Part shown: positions 44,116-56,483 of the stretch, in pieces
How positions within the stretch are numbered: position 1 is the first letter of the stretch
How the letters are laid out: every line of letters starts with the position of its first letter
Origin: Holothuria scabra
Lineage: Eukaryota > Echinodermata > Holothuroidea > Aspidochirotida > Holothuriidae
Assembly: GCA_037179385.1 (NCBI GenBank)
Contig: CM074193.1
Span: forward strand, 41,820,846-41,884,845
Direction of reading: 5' to 3'
DNA: 64,000 bases
Notes under the pieces: generated by a model
What the model was told of the DNA's origin: nothing
Databases searched by the model: none
What the model saw: the letters and a program-made list of their open reading frames with translations, nothing else
Position numbers and translations under genes: made by a program

Positions 44116-46022
44116 TACCCAGTTAGCAACATGCTAGCGGTCCACCAGCGGTCCGCCAGCAGTGACTCTGGCGGGCCACTAGCGTAAAACGCCGGCGGAC
44201 CGCCGCCGAAATGGCCAGCTTTTCTACGGTGGTCCTCCGGCGGAAAAAACGCTAGAGAACGCCAGTGGTCCACTAGCGGACCGCCAGCTGTTACAGGCTT
44301 ATAGTATAGGGTTATTCCATTATTTTACAGAGGGTGATTTTTCATTCATCATGATATTTCATTCATTTCCTTTATTGTCCATTTTGCAAGAGAGCTAGCT
44401 AAAAACACAGATTGCTTGTTACAATGGCCCCAGAGGAGATAATATGACCTTTTCAAACAATATGGTGTCTATGCCAGTACAGAATTAAAATGCCTTCAAA
44501 CTTTAACTGCCAGGAAATAATCATGCAAAATGGCGTTCATTTCAAACTGGTCAGCTTTACACAGTCCAAAAGTTAATTCAGTCCAACAGAACTTAGTTAT
44601 AGCCTGGGATAAGACTCTGATCAAGTAACAGCTCTAAAAAGTATTTCCACAAGTAGAAAAAATGTTTAAACCCTCATGTTTTGGTTTCCATGCAAAAAGG
44701 AATGTAATTCTTCAGCAGTGGTTTGGCCTTCCGTCAGCAAAGGTTAGGCCGTTTTATGGCCATGTCCTAGTGTCTCAAAGAACTTGTCTGGCTAGCAGTA
44801 GAGAATTCACTGATCGTTCCCGTATGAGGTATTAAAATTCCAAGAACAATATAAGGCCTACCATCAACACTCCACGATGACGGATGCGAAAATATCGCTT
44901 GACAAAAGTAGTGTTCTTTGCACTGACTCCATTCAACAACTGTATGCAGAAGTTGCTATACCTTTACACTGACTGCCAGCAAATGGTAATTCCATACACT
45001 GCCTTTGTTATGTGAATAACCTATACAGACCAACACACTTCATCAGAAGCTTCACACTACAATGAGCTTGCATTTGAAATTCCCTTTGTGTTGTGCACAC
45101 AATTTAACTGACCAATCACAATGGACTTCCTGGGATAGGCCTATTATTTAGCGTGTTCGATTTGCTTCCCTTGACTTACTCGAGCCTCGAGCTAGGGCAA
45201 CGATGGTCATGCGCAGTTGGGTGAAATAAACGAACGTTTTACGGTAACTATTGGAGAAGTTGGTTCACAATAGCCAATGACAGAGCCCGTAGCTGGATGG
45301 CAGAGCGAACTCTGGTACGTACGTATTACATGCGGTTTGCTTGTACGATGAACGTAGACTCGAAACAATGCCCATTAAGAAAATTCTCGAGAAATAACAC
45401 TTGAGTGACTTCACTACTTCCGACATCAACCACTTTTCACAAGTCAGAAGTTTCATGTTTACCCCACTGTATTTACATGCTCAGAAATTGTTCACGAATG
45501 CATGTTGTTCGTTTAGCTGCCATATTCTCCCAAAGCACGATGGGATATTTACCTAAGTAACCGACTCGAAGGGTCGCTCACTTGGGCCTGGCGCGAGTAA
45601 GCGCGAACACTGACGTCATTAGCTAATCGAACGTAGTCGTGCCAGACACGAGTTAACTCGGGCGAGTAATCGAACACGCTAATTGTTAATGCATGAGCTC
45701 AGTGCATGAAGTACCGCTAAGGATGTAGGCAAGCTGACCTGTTTATATGGAACAACTCCTACCAGAAGTAGGCCTAAAACTTCTCTTTTATTAAGTCTTC
45801 TTAAGTGGATAGTTTGATAGATTTCCTAAGAACAGAAACATGTACTTTAATTGTACAAAAAAATTTCACTAGCGGTCCACTATTGGTCCGCTGGCCGTTT
45901 TCCGCCAAGACACGGCTGTACAAAAGCGTCCGTCGGTGCTCTAGCGGGCCGTCAGCGTTAAACCGCCAGCGTTTTTCCGCCATATTCCGCCAGCGGACCC
46001 CTAGCATCATGCGTACTGGGTA
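44116..46022. mobile_element. GC-rich CCGCCAGCGG element, long copy (1.9 kb)
   Basis: The ends TACCCAGTTAGCAACATGCT and (complement of right) TACCCAGTACGCATGATGCT are inverted copies. About 150-190 bases inside each end are crowded with GCGGTCCGCCAGCGG-type words in both orientations. The middle 1.5 kb is AT-rich with no transposase frame, so this is a non-autonomous DNA transposon. Open frames at 45801-46103 read through the GC repeats and are not genes. Confidence 0.72.
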
Positions 46023-46998
46023 CGCGTCCGGTCGTTCCACTAAAACTAAAATACACTTAAAATAGGGGTGAAGGTTGTTGGCTGTGTGTTGTGTTTTAGG
46101 CACAATAGATGTTCCAACAATAGCCCTTTCTCGTTTCTTTCACTTGTCATTTTGATTTAAAACAAAAGGAGATGATAAAACCTTATGGCAAATCAAATGT
46201 TTTGAACTTGGGAATGTGATCATCGCCTCTCCAAATCAGCTGTAAATATTATTTTGCATGTCTGGTATGGAGCATGCCTAACAAAATGTTATAATCTTTT
46301 AAGTCAGTGTAACACCAGGTACCCGACGGGAATGGCGATTTGGTACCCCGGTCCTATTTTTTAGTAGGGCCTATACCCGTGCTAAAGCACTTGATGCAAT
46401 TCCCTGGCTGCCACCGAGGATTGACAAACCTGTCCGAAAAAAGTACAGCAAGTGTGTAGTACTAAATTTGTCTCCGATTTAGAATAGTTGCCCGGAATGA
46501 AGTGAACCTGCGAATGTACGTGCAGTTAATGTACACTAGCTACGTTTACGTTTGACCTCAGCTGGCCTATGCCAATCGAAAACCTATAATGGTTTATATG
46601 TATGGTAAAATAGGAGATTTGCATTGAAAATTCGGACTTGAGGTTTGATTGCACTTTGCCTTCGATCGATCTGTACGACATTATGTGAAATTCTTTTTGT
46701 TTATACGTTCAATCGGTCACATTGCTTGTACACGGTCGCAATGGACCGTACATAATGACTTTATACTGCTGAACGCTGCGCCAAACCCGGCACTTACACT
46801 GCTGTACACATTTTGTACATTCCTTCACTGAAAGCAGTTCAAACGGAGACATCGTAGCATGCCGCTCAGTCGAACTTCCAGGGAATTGCGACAGGAAAAT
46901 TATACCCGGATGTTTTCAAATTTACACAATTGTCTTTATAATCACTTCATAAGTCAAATGTAAAATTAATTTGGTTACCAAACAGTTCTACTAAATAA
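46023..46998. other. Stretch without recognised feature
   Basis: No gene, RNA or repeat terminus identified. Confidence 0.45.
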
Positions 46999-47434
46999 CA
47001 GTGGCGTAGCTACTGGGGGGGGGGGGCAAGTTGCCCCCCCCCCCTGGAAAAATTTTGGGGGAAATTTGATGAAAATGGGGAAATTTGATGAATCTTCTTA
47101 TTATTACAAAATTTCACAAAAATTTCTCAAAATATTTGTTAGAATAAGAAATTGTGAGACATTTCTAATACATAACTCGTATTTTCATGCAACAAATGAA
47201 CTCAGATTTCGTCAGTGTCGCATGAACCGGCCCAATTCGCGTTCCACAGAAATGTCCTCGCCGCGTAGCAGATTGAATGTTCTCTTGTGCTTGTATACGC
47301 ACGGGGGTTATGATCAGTGCATTTCAGTGCACAGAAAGCTGTTATTCAGGTGATACTTTGGGAATTCAGTAAAATGATGTGAAAACTGACAAGTCACTAC
47401 CGTAGACCTCCGAGGTTGTTATGTTCTTCTACAA

Positions 47435-48083
47435 CAGGGTTGTCCAACCTACGGCCCGGCCCGCGAAAAGGTTGCGTCCGGCTGGCCAAAAATAATCTAT
47501 ATTGCAAAATTATTCAGTAAGCAGATTAATTGATGAAAACTTTAGGCTTCGTCGTCCGCTATAGCATGCTTACTTTTGAATGAAATACTTCATTTCAAAT
47601 GTCTGCTACATGTCTAGCCACATTAGAGTGTTATCCACAAGGGCGGGCTGAGAATGATTCAGGAGGAATATGAAAAAAAAAAAACTTTGTTAAGTTTTCC
47701 CTCTTTTTTTTCTTGTTTTCCTTTCAGGGAGTGCACTCTCGACAAGCCTTCGGCTTTTAGTTGCACTTCCTTCCACTCTCATTTTATCTTCCGTAATTTT
47801 GTTGAACTATGTCATTGTATATACTTGAGTGGTGAAACAAATATATGAAATGAAATGAAACATTCTGCCCAACACCATCAATTTTTGCTAAAATTTATTT
47901 ATTTGTTCAATCAAAAACGAAAATGAATCAGTTTTCTCTACGCGCAATGATTGCATTTTGTTGCCTTTGGGCGTCGGAAAAAATTGAAAAAAAAAGAAAA
48001 AAGAGTAGGCCTATAGAATGCGGCCCCTCGTCCATTATAACCATTACATGTGGCCCACCGCTGCGAAAGGTTGGACAACCCTG
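47435..48083. mobile_element. hAT-type non-autonomous element
   Basis: Ends CAGGGTTGTCCAACCTACGG and CCGCTGCGAAAGGTTGGACAACCCTG. CAGGG-TGTCCAA-CTACGGCCCG is a classic hAT terminus. The 8-bp flanks TTCTACAA (47427-47434) and TTCTTCAA (48084-48091) differ at one base, as expected for an old hAT target-site duplication. The 649-bp interior has no transposase. Nested inside the 46999-49374 element. Confidence 0.88.
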
Positions 48084-48394
48084 TTCTTCAAGCTAGAAGT
48101 AGCTGTACGATTTTACTCTGTGTACATAATGATGGATTGGGCTGAAACAATCCAAGGCCAACGATCAACTTAAAGGTAATCTAGAAATTAGAATTTACGG
48201 GATCCGTTGGTACACTTAAATTTTGTTACTTACCATAATCCTTGGAGGCTTACAAGCTAGTTCGGGAAAATAGCTTTCTGCTCACTTTGAGTGTAACAAT
48301 AAATGGACAATGAGTACCTTGTAGCCTTCTACACTTAACATACTGCTTTTCTCACAGGACATCCTGTGTGATCGAGCTACTATTAGGCCTCCTT

Positions 48395-49130
48395 AGTGGC
48401 GTGCGAAGGGGAGACCATTGAGCCATGCCCCCTCACAGATGCCATTTTTTCTTTGTTCTTAAAAATACGTAGTCTGACTTTATTAACACAGATTTTACTT
48501 CAAAAGATAGCATATGTGGCACCAGATTGCTTATAAGGACACCCAATTTTTCAAAAATTTTCAAAGGGGAAGGATTGTCCCTGCAAGGTCTTTCAGTGAT
48601 GCCAATTTTTTTTAATTCCTACAAATAGACCTAGACAAATTCTGTCAAATTCCAATTTTTACTTAAAAAGGTAGACTCTGTTTCCCGCTGGTGGCGTCGA
48701 TAAAAAAGACTGCACGTTTAGATTCTCTTAAGAAGCATAAATACGCTATTTTGACCATCTGAGGGGTCTGATTTTTTCGAAATTTTCTTTACGCTCCGCG
48801 CCAACTAATGGTGGCGCTTCGCTCGGTCTTTGGGGCAAAATTACATACTTGGGGTAAAATTAGCTCTTAACTCTCTGATCACTTTGCAGTTTGCGAACAT
48901 ATTTTGAAGAGAGCATTTTATTGCAAACGACAAAAGAAGAAAGCGACTGGCTAGATTCTTCGTATTAGCCTGGAAAATGATATTTCCTGCCAACTAAGGG
49001 GTCTGATTTTTCCAAATTTTCTCTACGCTCCGCGCCAACCAATGGTGGCGCTCCGCTTAGATAATCTTTATGACAAAATAACATTTTGTGGCCAAGAAAA
49101 CCCCTTCAGAGAAACCTTGCGTACGCCACT
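48395..49130. mobile_element. AGTGGCGTRCG inverted-repeat element, nested
   Basis: AGTGGCGTGCGAAGGGG on the left and GCGTACGCCACT on the right are inverted. Inside, a roughly 80-base module (TGAGGGGTCTGATTTTT, CTACGCTCCGCGCCAAC, AATGGTGGCGCTTCGCT) occurs twice, at 48760-48830 and 48990-49060. No clear target-site duplication. Confidence 0.55.
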
Positions 49131-49466
49131 GCGTTAGTACCTTCAAATAAACCAGATATTGTTTGCCAAAATTATATACTTTGTTATTTCCGATTGCTCT
49201 ATGTTATACTTTAAGATTAAAATGCAGGTAATATTACAAAATGACATGGTAATGTTGTTATACTTTTAAGTTTGCATTTTATATGTAATACATACACATT
49301 GACCGGGAAAAGTTTTGGGGAAATTTCATACCTTTGCCCCCCTCCCCCTGGAAAAAATCCTAGCTACGCTATTTAGTAAATAAAGTGATGTTGGAAAAAC
49401 AGGCCAAAGTAGGATAGCATCCCTCGCGTTCATGACTGCGTCATATGTAAAGTAACAGGCATATAA

Positions 49467-49592
49467 CCTACTTAATATTAATATTAGCCTACTTAATATT
49501 AATATTAGCCTACTTTATATTACTATTAGCCTACTTAATATTACTATCAGCCTACTTAATATTACTATTAGCCTACTTAATATTAAAATGTC
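49467..49592. repeat. 21-bp tandem repeat, six copies
   Basis: CCTACTTAATATTACTATTAG units start at 49467, 49488, 49509, 49530, 49551 and 49572, an exact 21-base period with few substitutions. Confidence 0.95.
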
Positions 49593-50012
49593 GAGTATTT
49601 GGGGAAAAATGTTCCGCATTTCGTAATTAGCGATATTTTTCACACAATCTTGTCACATACCGGTCTCCTTTGCTGTACAAATCTTTTCCCACAAGATCGG
49701 TTTGTTTCTCATTGGGAGTCGTCCGATAAACTGAACGAAAGAAATGGGGTCACGTGATCATCAGAAAATGCGACCAACCACAATAATGGACATGCTGTGT
49801 CATGTCCATTAACTATAAGTACAAGTTCAATAAAGGTGGTGGGGATGTCGAGTCTCACCTTATAAAGTCGAGCCCACATAGTCACCCACCCCCACCCCCC
49901 TTCCTCCAACAAAGTCTTCGCTGACAACTCCAACCCTCAGTTCATACCGGCCCTGTGACTTCAAATCAAATCCTTTTATGAATGAAAAGTGAACTGGCTG
50001 TCACTGTCCTTT

Positions 50013-50176
50013 TACTCCGACACCCTTTATGTTCCGACACACCTTAGTTCCGACGGACAATATCTATACTCTATCTATACGATCGAGTTGTCGGAACATA
50101 CGGATGTTGGAACAAAGTATGTACTGGAACGTAATGGATTTGTCGGAATACAGGGCTGTCGGAATGTAGGACTGTA
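50013..50176. mobile_element. ~160-bp TTCCGACA inverted-repeat element
   Basis: TCCGACA recurs at about 50015, 50033 and 50051 on the left; its inverse TGTCGGAA at about 50090, 50140 and 50157 on the right. The complement of the right end (TTACAGTCCTACATTCCGAC) parallels the left end TTACTCCGACACCC. Miniature transposon-like. Confidence 0.6.
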
Positions 50177-51350
50177 ACCAACTGAATTAAGCTTCACTCC
50201 ATAGGTTGAAGTCAATAAACCACGCGACTTGGTCAACTGTTTCTCAGAAATACTGTTCAATATTTCACTGTCCAAATGAACAGAGGCCTGCAATTACTTA
50301 ATAGTACAATCCGAATGCTGATGTTTCAGTGTGGTCAATAAACCGTATCATTAGCGGCTCGCCATAGGGGCACGGGGACACCTCCCCCCCCCCCCCCCAA
50401 ACGTTAACTTTCCAAAGCAAGGTCTTCAATTTTCCAAAAATAATGTTATTCGATATGACATGAATAAAAAGTATCCTCTTCCTTAATCTGGGCAAAGTAT
50501 CACAGCCTTCTATCTCATAAGTATGAATAAATCCGTAAATGTCAAAGATATAGTTCGTAATTTTATCAAAATTATAGCCCAGTACGGGCCGCACAGTTCT
50601 AAGCGTTAATAGTGCTACCAGCACCAAAAGCAGTACTGAATCAGTACCGTTTCCCTTGTTTGGGCTCCAGATATTAGAATTGAAGTTCACATATATTTTC
50701 TACAAAGAGTGAGCTTGCAACAAGTAGGCGTGATATCATGTGTTCACATTGATGGACAATGTTTAGTTGTTTTTTTCTCTAAATTTATACAACTTAACTG
50801 TGATATGTTGTTACCATAACAATGAAAGTTTGAAAACTTTATTTGCCTTAGGGGCAAGATAGTATCCCTAATCAATTCAATGTCAAACAGCAGGATCAAA
50901 AGTAAATAAAAAACGAAATATGAATACATTACATCGCACCTGCTTGGTTCAAGACTTAGTTTACTTTTTGTAGAAAATGTGTCAACTTCAATTGCTAATA
51001 TCTCGAGAATCGAACATGGGAAATGAATAAAAAACTTCACCAGAGTGCTAAGAATATGTTCATCTTAAACATATTAAACAAAAATTTGGTTCTGGTCAAT
51101 CATTTTTAATGTAGATTCTACTTTGCGACAAAGAAAATGAAAAAAAAAAGCCACATCGTTCTGCAAAGGGACTAGTACATTTTATTTGGTAATTTTCTGA
51201 TCATTTTGCAATATGATCATTTTCTTTTTATTAAAATGAAGATTAATTGCAAAGGAAAGCGCAAATTAATAACTGCTCTAATTTTAGTTACAAGCATGGC
51301 CAATGCAATTTCCGGCCATTTGAGGGGTCGCGATTTTTCAAAATTTTCCG
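50177..51350. other. Stretch with one unrecognised 130-residue minus frame
   Basis: A minus frame at 50298-50690 (130 residues) runs through a C15 tract (50384-50398) and ends in repeat-like sequence (GGCTCGCCATAGGGGCACGG). Not supported as a gene. The right edge (51318-51350) is the TGAGGGGTCGCGATTTTTC module of a dispersed repeat. Confidence 0.45.
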
Positions 51351-52650
51351 TACACTGTTAAAAATTTCTCTGAAAATTTACATAATTTTTATGGCAAATT
51401 TTTTTCCAACCAAATAATGTTTTTTTTTACAGCCAGACTGTAATCATGAAAAAACATTAAGTGTTTGTTTTTTCTCTACAGTTTTTGCATGTAAATTAGT
51501 TTACAAATGTCTACTGTAAAATCGAATTACAGAATTGTTCTGTTTTTTTTTTTACCTTAATTTTATGTGAATTTACAGCCAACTGTTTTCATTCTCGGCG
51601 TTTTAATATTTATTATAATATCGCTTTTTTTCCTTTCATATGTTATTACGTAACATACACTTCACCATTACGTAGATCAGGTATTTGCTTATCAACGTAA
51701 TGTGTCGTTACAAAGTTGTTTTCAATCTTTTTTCCAAAAGTCCCCACGACTCTCTGGCGAAGAGCCATGGGGCGAAAACCAAACACAGTGAGGATGTTTT
51801 GTTGTCATATTGTTGTCAAGTAGACTGCTATCTCTAGGAACTTTGTAATTGGAAAGTCACATTTTTGTACAATATAATAATTGCTTTTAAAATAAATATG
51901 ACAAAGAATGCAAATACATTGGTTGCAAACATTTCCAGACAAAGTAAACAATAAGTTTATCACTTCCTGATTAAAAAACGCCAAAAAAGATATTATTCAA
52001 AGCAACAGCAATCCTTTTGATAGGAAAATGCCTACAAAATAAGCTCCACCCATTTATGCAAAATGAGATATACGTCATAAAGTGGTAAATTTACAGACTC
52101 TTTCAAGTAAATTTGTGAAACGTTTTTAATTCGATCAAGTGCATGAGCGCCTGTGGCGATGAGTTGACATCAGTATACCAATTGTCAGTATAATAAATGT
52201 AAGTTAATTTTCAAATGGGGCCATAAATTTGCCAATAATGTTTTCTTTTTTAACTGAAACTTCGCAGAACGATGCATGTTATATATTGAAAATTTTCTGG
52301 CTATTTCTTATTTGTTTGTTTGTTTGGGCTTATTTTTGTTTCTTTTTCAGCTTAAAAACAAAATGAATGTTTGTTAAATGACAGTATATTTATGTGAAAT
52401 CAGAAAAATACAAAATACTGTTAAAATTTCTGTAAATTTACAGAAAAAGTTTTACAAAGCAGTAAAATTTGGTTAAAAAAGCAGACAGAAATGGTTTTTC
52501 AAATAAACAGAAAATACATGTTAAACAACCTTTTTTTATTGTAGCAGTACAAAGTGTCTGTAAAGATACAGAAAATCTCTATTAAAAGTAAAATACAAAA
52601 AGTTTAAGTTAAAAAAGTCTGTAAATTTACAGAAATTTTTAACAGTGTAC
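51351..52650. mobile_element. 1.3-kb TA-flanked inverted-repeat transposon
   Basis: TACACTGTTAAAAATTTCT at 51351-51369 is the exact inverse of AGAAATTTTTAACAGTGTA at 52632-52650. If TA is the duplicated target, the termini are CACTGTTAAAAATTTCT, compatible with a Tc1/mariner-type element. TCTGTAAATTTACAGAAA words recur near both ends (for example 52437 and 52617). There is no transposase frame. It interrupts a dispersed repeat: sequence left of it (AAAATTTTCCG) continues right of it (CTCTCCGCTCACC). Confidence 0.85.
51736..51785 (-). repeat. 50-bp dispersed hairpin repeat, copy 2
   Basis: See the copy at 18559-18608: 48 of 50 bases identical and the two differences compensate across the stem. 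It lies inside the TA-flanked transposon. Similarity stops abruptly at both edges. Confidence 0.6.
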
Positions 52651-52662
52651 TCTCCGCTCACC

Positions 52663-52880
52663 ACTTCTCATGCCCCTCCCCTCCCCACCCCATTTTTTTT
52701 TTTTTTTTTTTTTTTTTTTGCACGACATCCTCTGATACTATGTGAGACGTTTTAGTCACAAGCTGAGCTTCCCTCCCCCCCAAACTAATTTTCTTATATC
52801 CGCCCTTGAACCGTATATCAGGCGCGAATCCAAGGGGGTCTTTAACGGCCTCAGCCGCCCCTTTATCTGGATCCGTGCCT
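52663..52880 (-). repeat. Dispersed repeat with T27 tract
   Basis: A run of 27 T (52693-52719) follows CCCCTCCCCACCCC. To its right, read on the minus strand, lies CAGGCACGGATCCAGATAAA...CTTGGATTCGCGCC, a variant of the common GGCGGATCCAG element end. Non-coding. Confidence 0.5.
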
Positions 52881-52899
52881 GTATATGGCAGAGTGGGGA

Positions 52900-54243
52900 C
52901 AAAGCAGTAACTCAAGTTGCCCCCTACTAAAATTACTCCTGACAAAGTCGCCTGCGACACAAAGCCGCCCGTAACAACTTGTTCCTAACAAAATCGCCTC
53001 AGTCCTGATCAAGTCGACGGTCCCCAATGTTAAAAAAGTGCTATCAAACAAAGACAAAAAAACCTATATGGGTCCCTTTTCGTAAGACCCCCTGTGAACT
53101 GGGGGTGGTAGGATATGCCCACTATTTTCACCCCGCCTGTCGAAAGAAGCGACTAAACTTGAGGATTTGTACCGCATTTGACCTATATGACACTGTATAT
53201 TTATAACACATTCGTGTTGGAGTGTCATTAAATCATAACTATAATTAACCCTTATGGGTAAGCCCATACCGGTGAGGGCATTTACCGATGACATTGATAA
53301 GGGGACCGTGTGGGTAGCCCACAAGCAGGAGTGATATTAAAGGATTGAAGATGACCCATATTCTCACACACAGGCTATCAGTTGCTTGAATGAGCCTTAG
53401 AACTAGTTTTTCATATGCGTCATTTGGATTTTTAAGGGGCTGTCCATGGGTCTCTTATAATATAATCCCGGATGAGATCCCATATAGACCCTTAGCCGGG
53501 CCGGGGGCTATGAAATGGATCCCGTAAGATTCCCTAACGGAAATGTTACCAGGAAAATGGTAATTTTGGGTGGGGGGGGGGGGGTGGTCTGTGGGAGGCA
53601 TAGAACAGTATAATCTTGTCGTAGGCGCCGGACTTAGCCTTGGGGAAATCTGGCTTGTCCGGCAGAAGATTTCTTCAAGGTCAGATTTTGTTCGGAGGCG
53701 AGTTTGTCAGGAGTGACTTTGCAACTGGGTGTCTTAATTTGTTACTAGGGAGACTTTGTAGAGGAGACTTCGTTGCCGGAGTGCATTGTCAGTAAAAAAC
53801 ATGAACTTGAAGTACTCCCATTTATAACGGTACTAGGCCTACCATGAAACCAGCAGAGGCGTCAATGTTTCTAAATTCAAATACTTACAATCTGCGGCTG
53901 CATAATTGAAACTTAAATAAGAACTTGATCTAATCTTGGCATTTCTGTTGTCCTTAATTTAGGTTGCATACAATGTAAACGTTTCAGTCAGAAAAATCAA
54001 GAAATTTAGCTGGTTTAATAGTTTGTCAGTTGTCAATCAGTGCACATACGGCTATACGAATCAGTAAAGTTTGTGCCGCGGCTGAATGTTTTTGCAACCT
54101 GCAAAATGGCCACCGCAAGACTTCCGGTTACTTCAAGTTGTCAATACGCAGTTACGTACACGCCTTATATCCAGGTATGTAGATCAGTGGTCTCACCTGG
54201 GTCTTTAAATAATGACTTTCACTTTCTCCCACAGTAGCCGTCA
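52900..54243. other. Repeat-like stretch, no gene
   Basis: Contains GTCGCC/AAGTCG words scattered over 52930-53020 and again inverted at 53640-53780 (AGTTTGTCAGGAGTGAC, GGAGACTTTGTAG). An anonymous block has TTCACCCCGCCTGTCGAAAGAAGCG (53129-53153). The inverted GTCAGGAGTRAC words suggest ends of another element roughly 52.92-53.78 kb. No protein. Confidence 0.4.
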
Positions 54244-55304
54244 TACGGAAGCCGAGAACGGCGCGGTGGGGAGAAAACGCAAATCGATTTCTCTGTACCG
54301 TCAGGCGAACAAAAAGAAGAGGGCGTACGTCAAGAACGTCTTGTTGCAGCGTGTATTGTACTTGCGAGATACGACAGTACAGTGTGTGTGCCACAATACT
54401 ACTGCATATATCCCCAATGTTAATGGAAGAGTCTCAGTGCAATTAGAAAACAGAGCCGTTTAGACATTGCATTCGCACCCGTTTTTGTTTGCAACAAAAT
54501 GAAAATAAAGGAGTAAGTGTTTTGATATAAGTAACTAAATGCGAGAACACCAGGTCTCGAAGGCTTAAAAAATTATAGCAGGTAATAAAAACATGGGAAG
54601 TATCACCTAAACCACCTTTTTGCTCATTAACTCTTTTTCGAGGTTTATTCTGCTAACAATAACTACCTGGTATACGGACAAATTTCTGTGTATGGTGTCA
54701 TTCTGAGATGTTTGTGTTTGAACTGTGTTTTTTTTTAAACTTGTCTTAGTTGAGAAACTTTCTGACGATAGACGGTAAGATCTACAGTGGAGTACAGTTA
54801 TGTTTCAACTAGCAAGTGTATTCATTGTATAATTAATAAAAAAAGGTAAGTAGTAGCATCATCTGTTGCAACGTATTCAGTCCCTTTTTTCAAGTTTTGA
54901 ATTTTAATTCGTTCCTAACGGGTACTCTGTCTTGTAATTAGAAAGGTAGCAACTTTGTGCTGTGGGGATAGGATTGCCGCAAAGAATTTAAAGTACTGCT
55001 CTCTTATGTTTCTAAAATCGAAAACTGAAAGATGAGTATTTAGGAGAGAACTGTCGGGGTGGTTAATTATTTTGAATTGTGGTCCAATATTAAAATTTGT
55101 ATTGTCAATTTTAACCAGTCTTTTTGTAAATTTTAACCAGGACTAGTTGGTTGAACGTTTTGGTTCCTTTTTTCCCAATCTTCCTTAGTCTTTCCTTTCT
55201 GTTTCCTTTCTTGTTTTCCTTTTAATTTTTCTTCGAGGGGGGGGGGGGCTGGGACTTTGACGCCATGTACACACGCTTCTTAATAAACTGAAGTACCTGT
55301 CGGT

Positions 55305-55339
<35 letters not shown>

Positions 55340-56483
55340 AAATAACGCACATGACGTCTCTCTTTTAGTTGAAAATTCATTCCAGTCAAAGCTTACAACT
55401 TCATCATCTAAACGAATATGGAATCCTTTTAAAATATGCTCCGATTAGGTCAAATGTATGATAATTATGGGTCACGTTATTTGTAATTAGAGCTTTTATG
55501 ATTGTGGTACATGATTTTCTATCCGTGACAGAGTTTTCTTTTATTTTCTCCTTTTCTTTATTTCATTTCGACTTTTTCCCTGTCCTTTGTCAATCAGGAG
55601 AACGCATGTCCCAACAGTCTCCAAATAAATCTCTAAGAGAGTTTGGCCTGCGCACAGCCTAAAATGTCATGCCTTGGTTTTATTTAGTCAATTAAGTAGA
55701 TTAGAATTTAAGGGATATTCCGATGACAATTTTGAAAACCTAAAAAAATTAAAGTTATTTTATTCTTTATTCTTTATTTATTGGGAAAAATTCCGTCTCA
55801 ATAGTATGTTGCATTCAGAAGTTTTGACTTTTTATATTAAAAATTCAAACTACAGTATCACATTGCTTTGTGTGGAATCTGTGATGCAGATTAATTTATT
55901 GTCTTTTGTTTTTTATGTTTTATTCATACGTGCAAATGAAACATGCAGACAGTTTCAGTGCTGCAACGTTTGTGCTCCCAAAATTTTCAGGTCAACAGGA
56001 ACATCATTCAATGTCCCACTGGTGTAGAGTTTCGAGCTCAAATTAGTTACTCCAATTTTAAAGAACAGCAAAAGATTTTAGAAGAAATCTGCCGGTATTA
56101 CATAACATTTAGCAACCTTGGAGCAACTAGGAGTCTGTTTTTGACAAAGATAACCTATCTCCAAAGAGAATTATCTTGAGTGATGAACAAGCCATGATGT
56201 GGGGATTTTGCACTAAATACACAAAAACTCTTTCCCTGCATTTTTCATGATTTTCTTGTTTGTTCTATAAACGGTAGAATAAACGGAACCAATAACATTA
56301 TTCTTGACTGAAAGGCTCTATTTTCTAGTAGCATTGAGACTCGTCTATTTTTTGAGGACACTCAATACTTTACATGCTATAACAAAACGATCTTGAAGAA
56401 CGCCCTCATCTATTTTGTTGGAATTCATGGTACTGAGAAATTGATTTGGTTTTCTCCCTACCGCGCCGCTCTCGGCTTCCGTA
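54244..56483. mobile_element. 2.2-kb element with ~55-bp inverted ends
   Basis: Left 54244-54299 (TACGGAAGCCGAGAACGGCG...) and right 56429-56483 (inverse of TACGGAAGCCGAGAGCGGCG...) match over the full 55 bases with about five differences. The interior is AT-rich, with a G10 run (55238-55248), a (TA)14 microsatellite (about 55305-55335) and frames at 55674-56027 and 55943-56179 with no recognised domain. Confidence 0.7.
55305..55335. repeat. (TA)n microsatellite
   Basis: About 15 AT dinucleotides, inside the 54.2-56.5 kb element. Confidence 0.95.

Larger units (their letters stand above)
46999..49374. mobile_element. 2.4-kb inverted-repeat transposon with 9-bp target duplication
   Basis: The left end is CAGTGGCGTAGCTAC, then a G12...C12 hairpin. 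The right end TAGCTACGCTATTT is a mutated inverse of it, preceded by CCCCCTCCCCCTGG. Flanks ACTAAATAA (46990-46998) and AGTAAATAA (49375-49383) agree in eight of nine bases, a plausible target-site duplication. Nine bases is typical of Mutator-like elements, but the superfamily is not established. It contains at least two later insertions. Confidence 0.65.

Noticed and set aside
45801..46103. Overlapping 86- and 100-residue frames
   Set aside because: They run through the GC-rich subterminal repeats of a transposon.
49467..49592. CRISPR-like repeat-spacer array
   Set aside because: The units are contiguous 21-bp tandem copies without spacers.
50298..50690. 130-residue minus frame
   Set aside because: It crosses a C15 homopolymer and a repeat-like end; no domain recognised.
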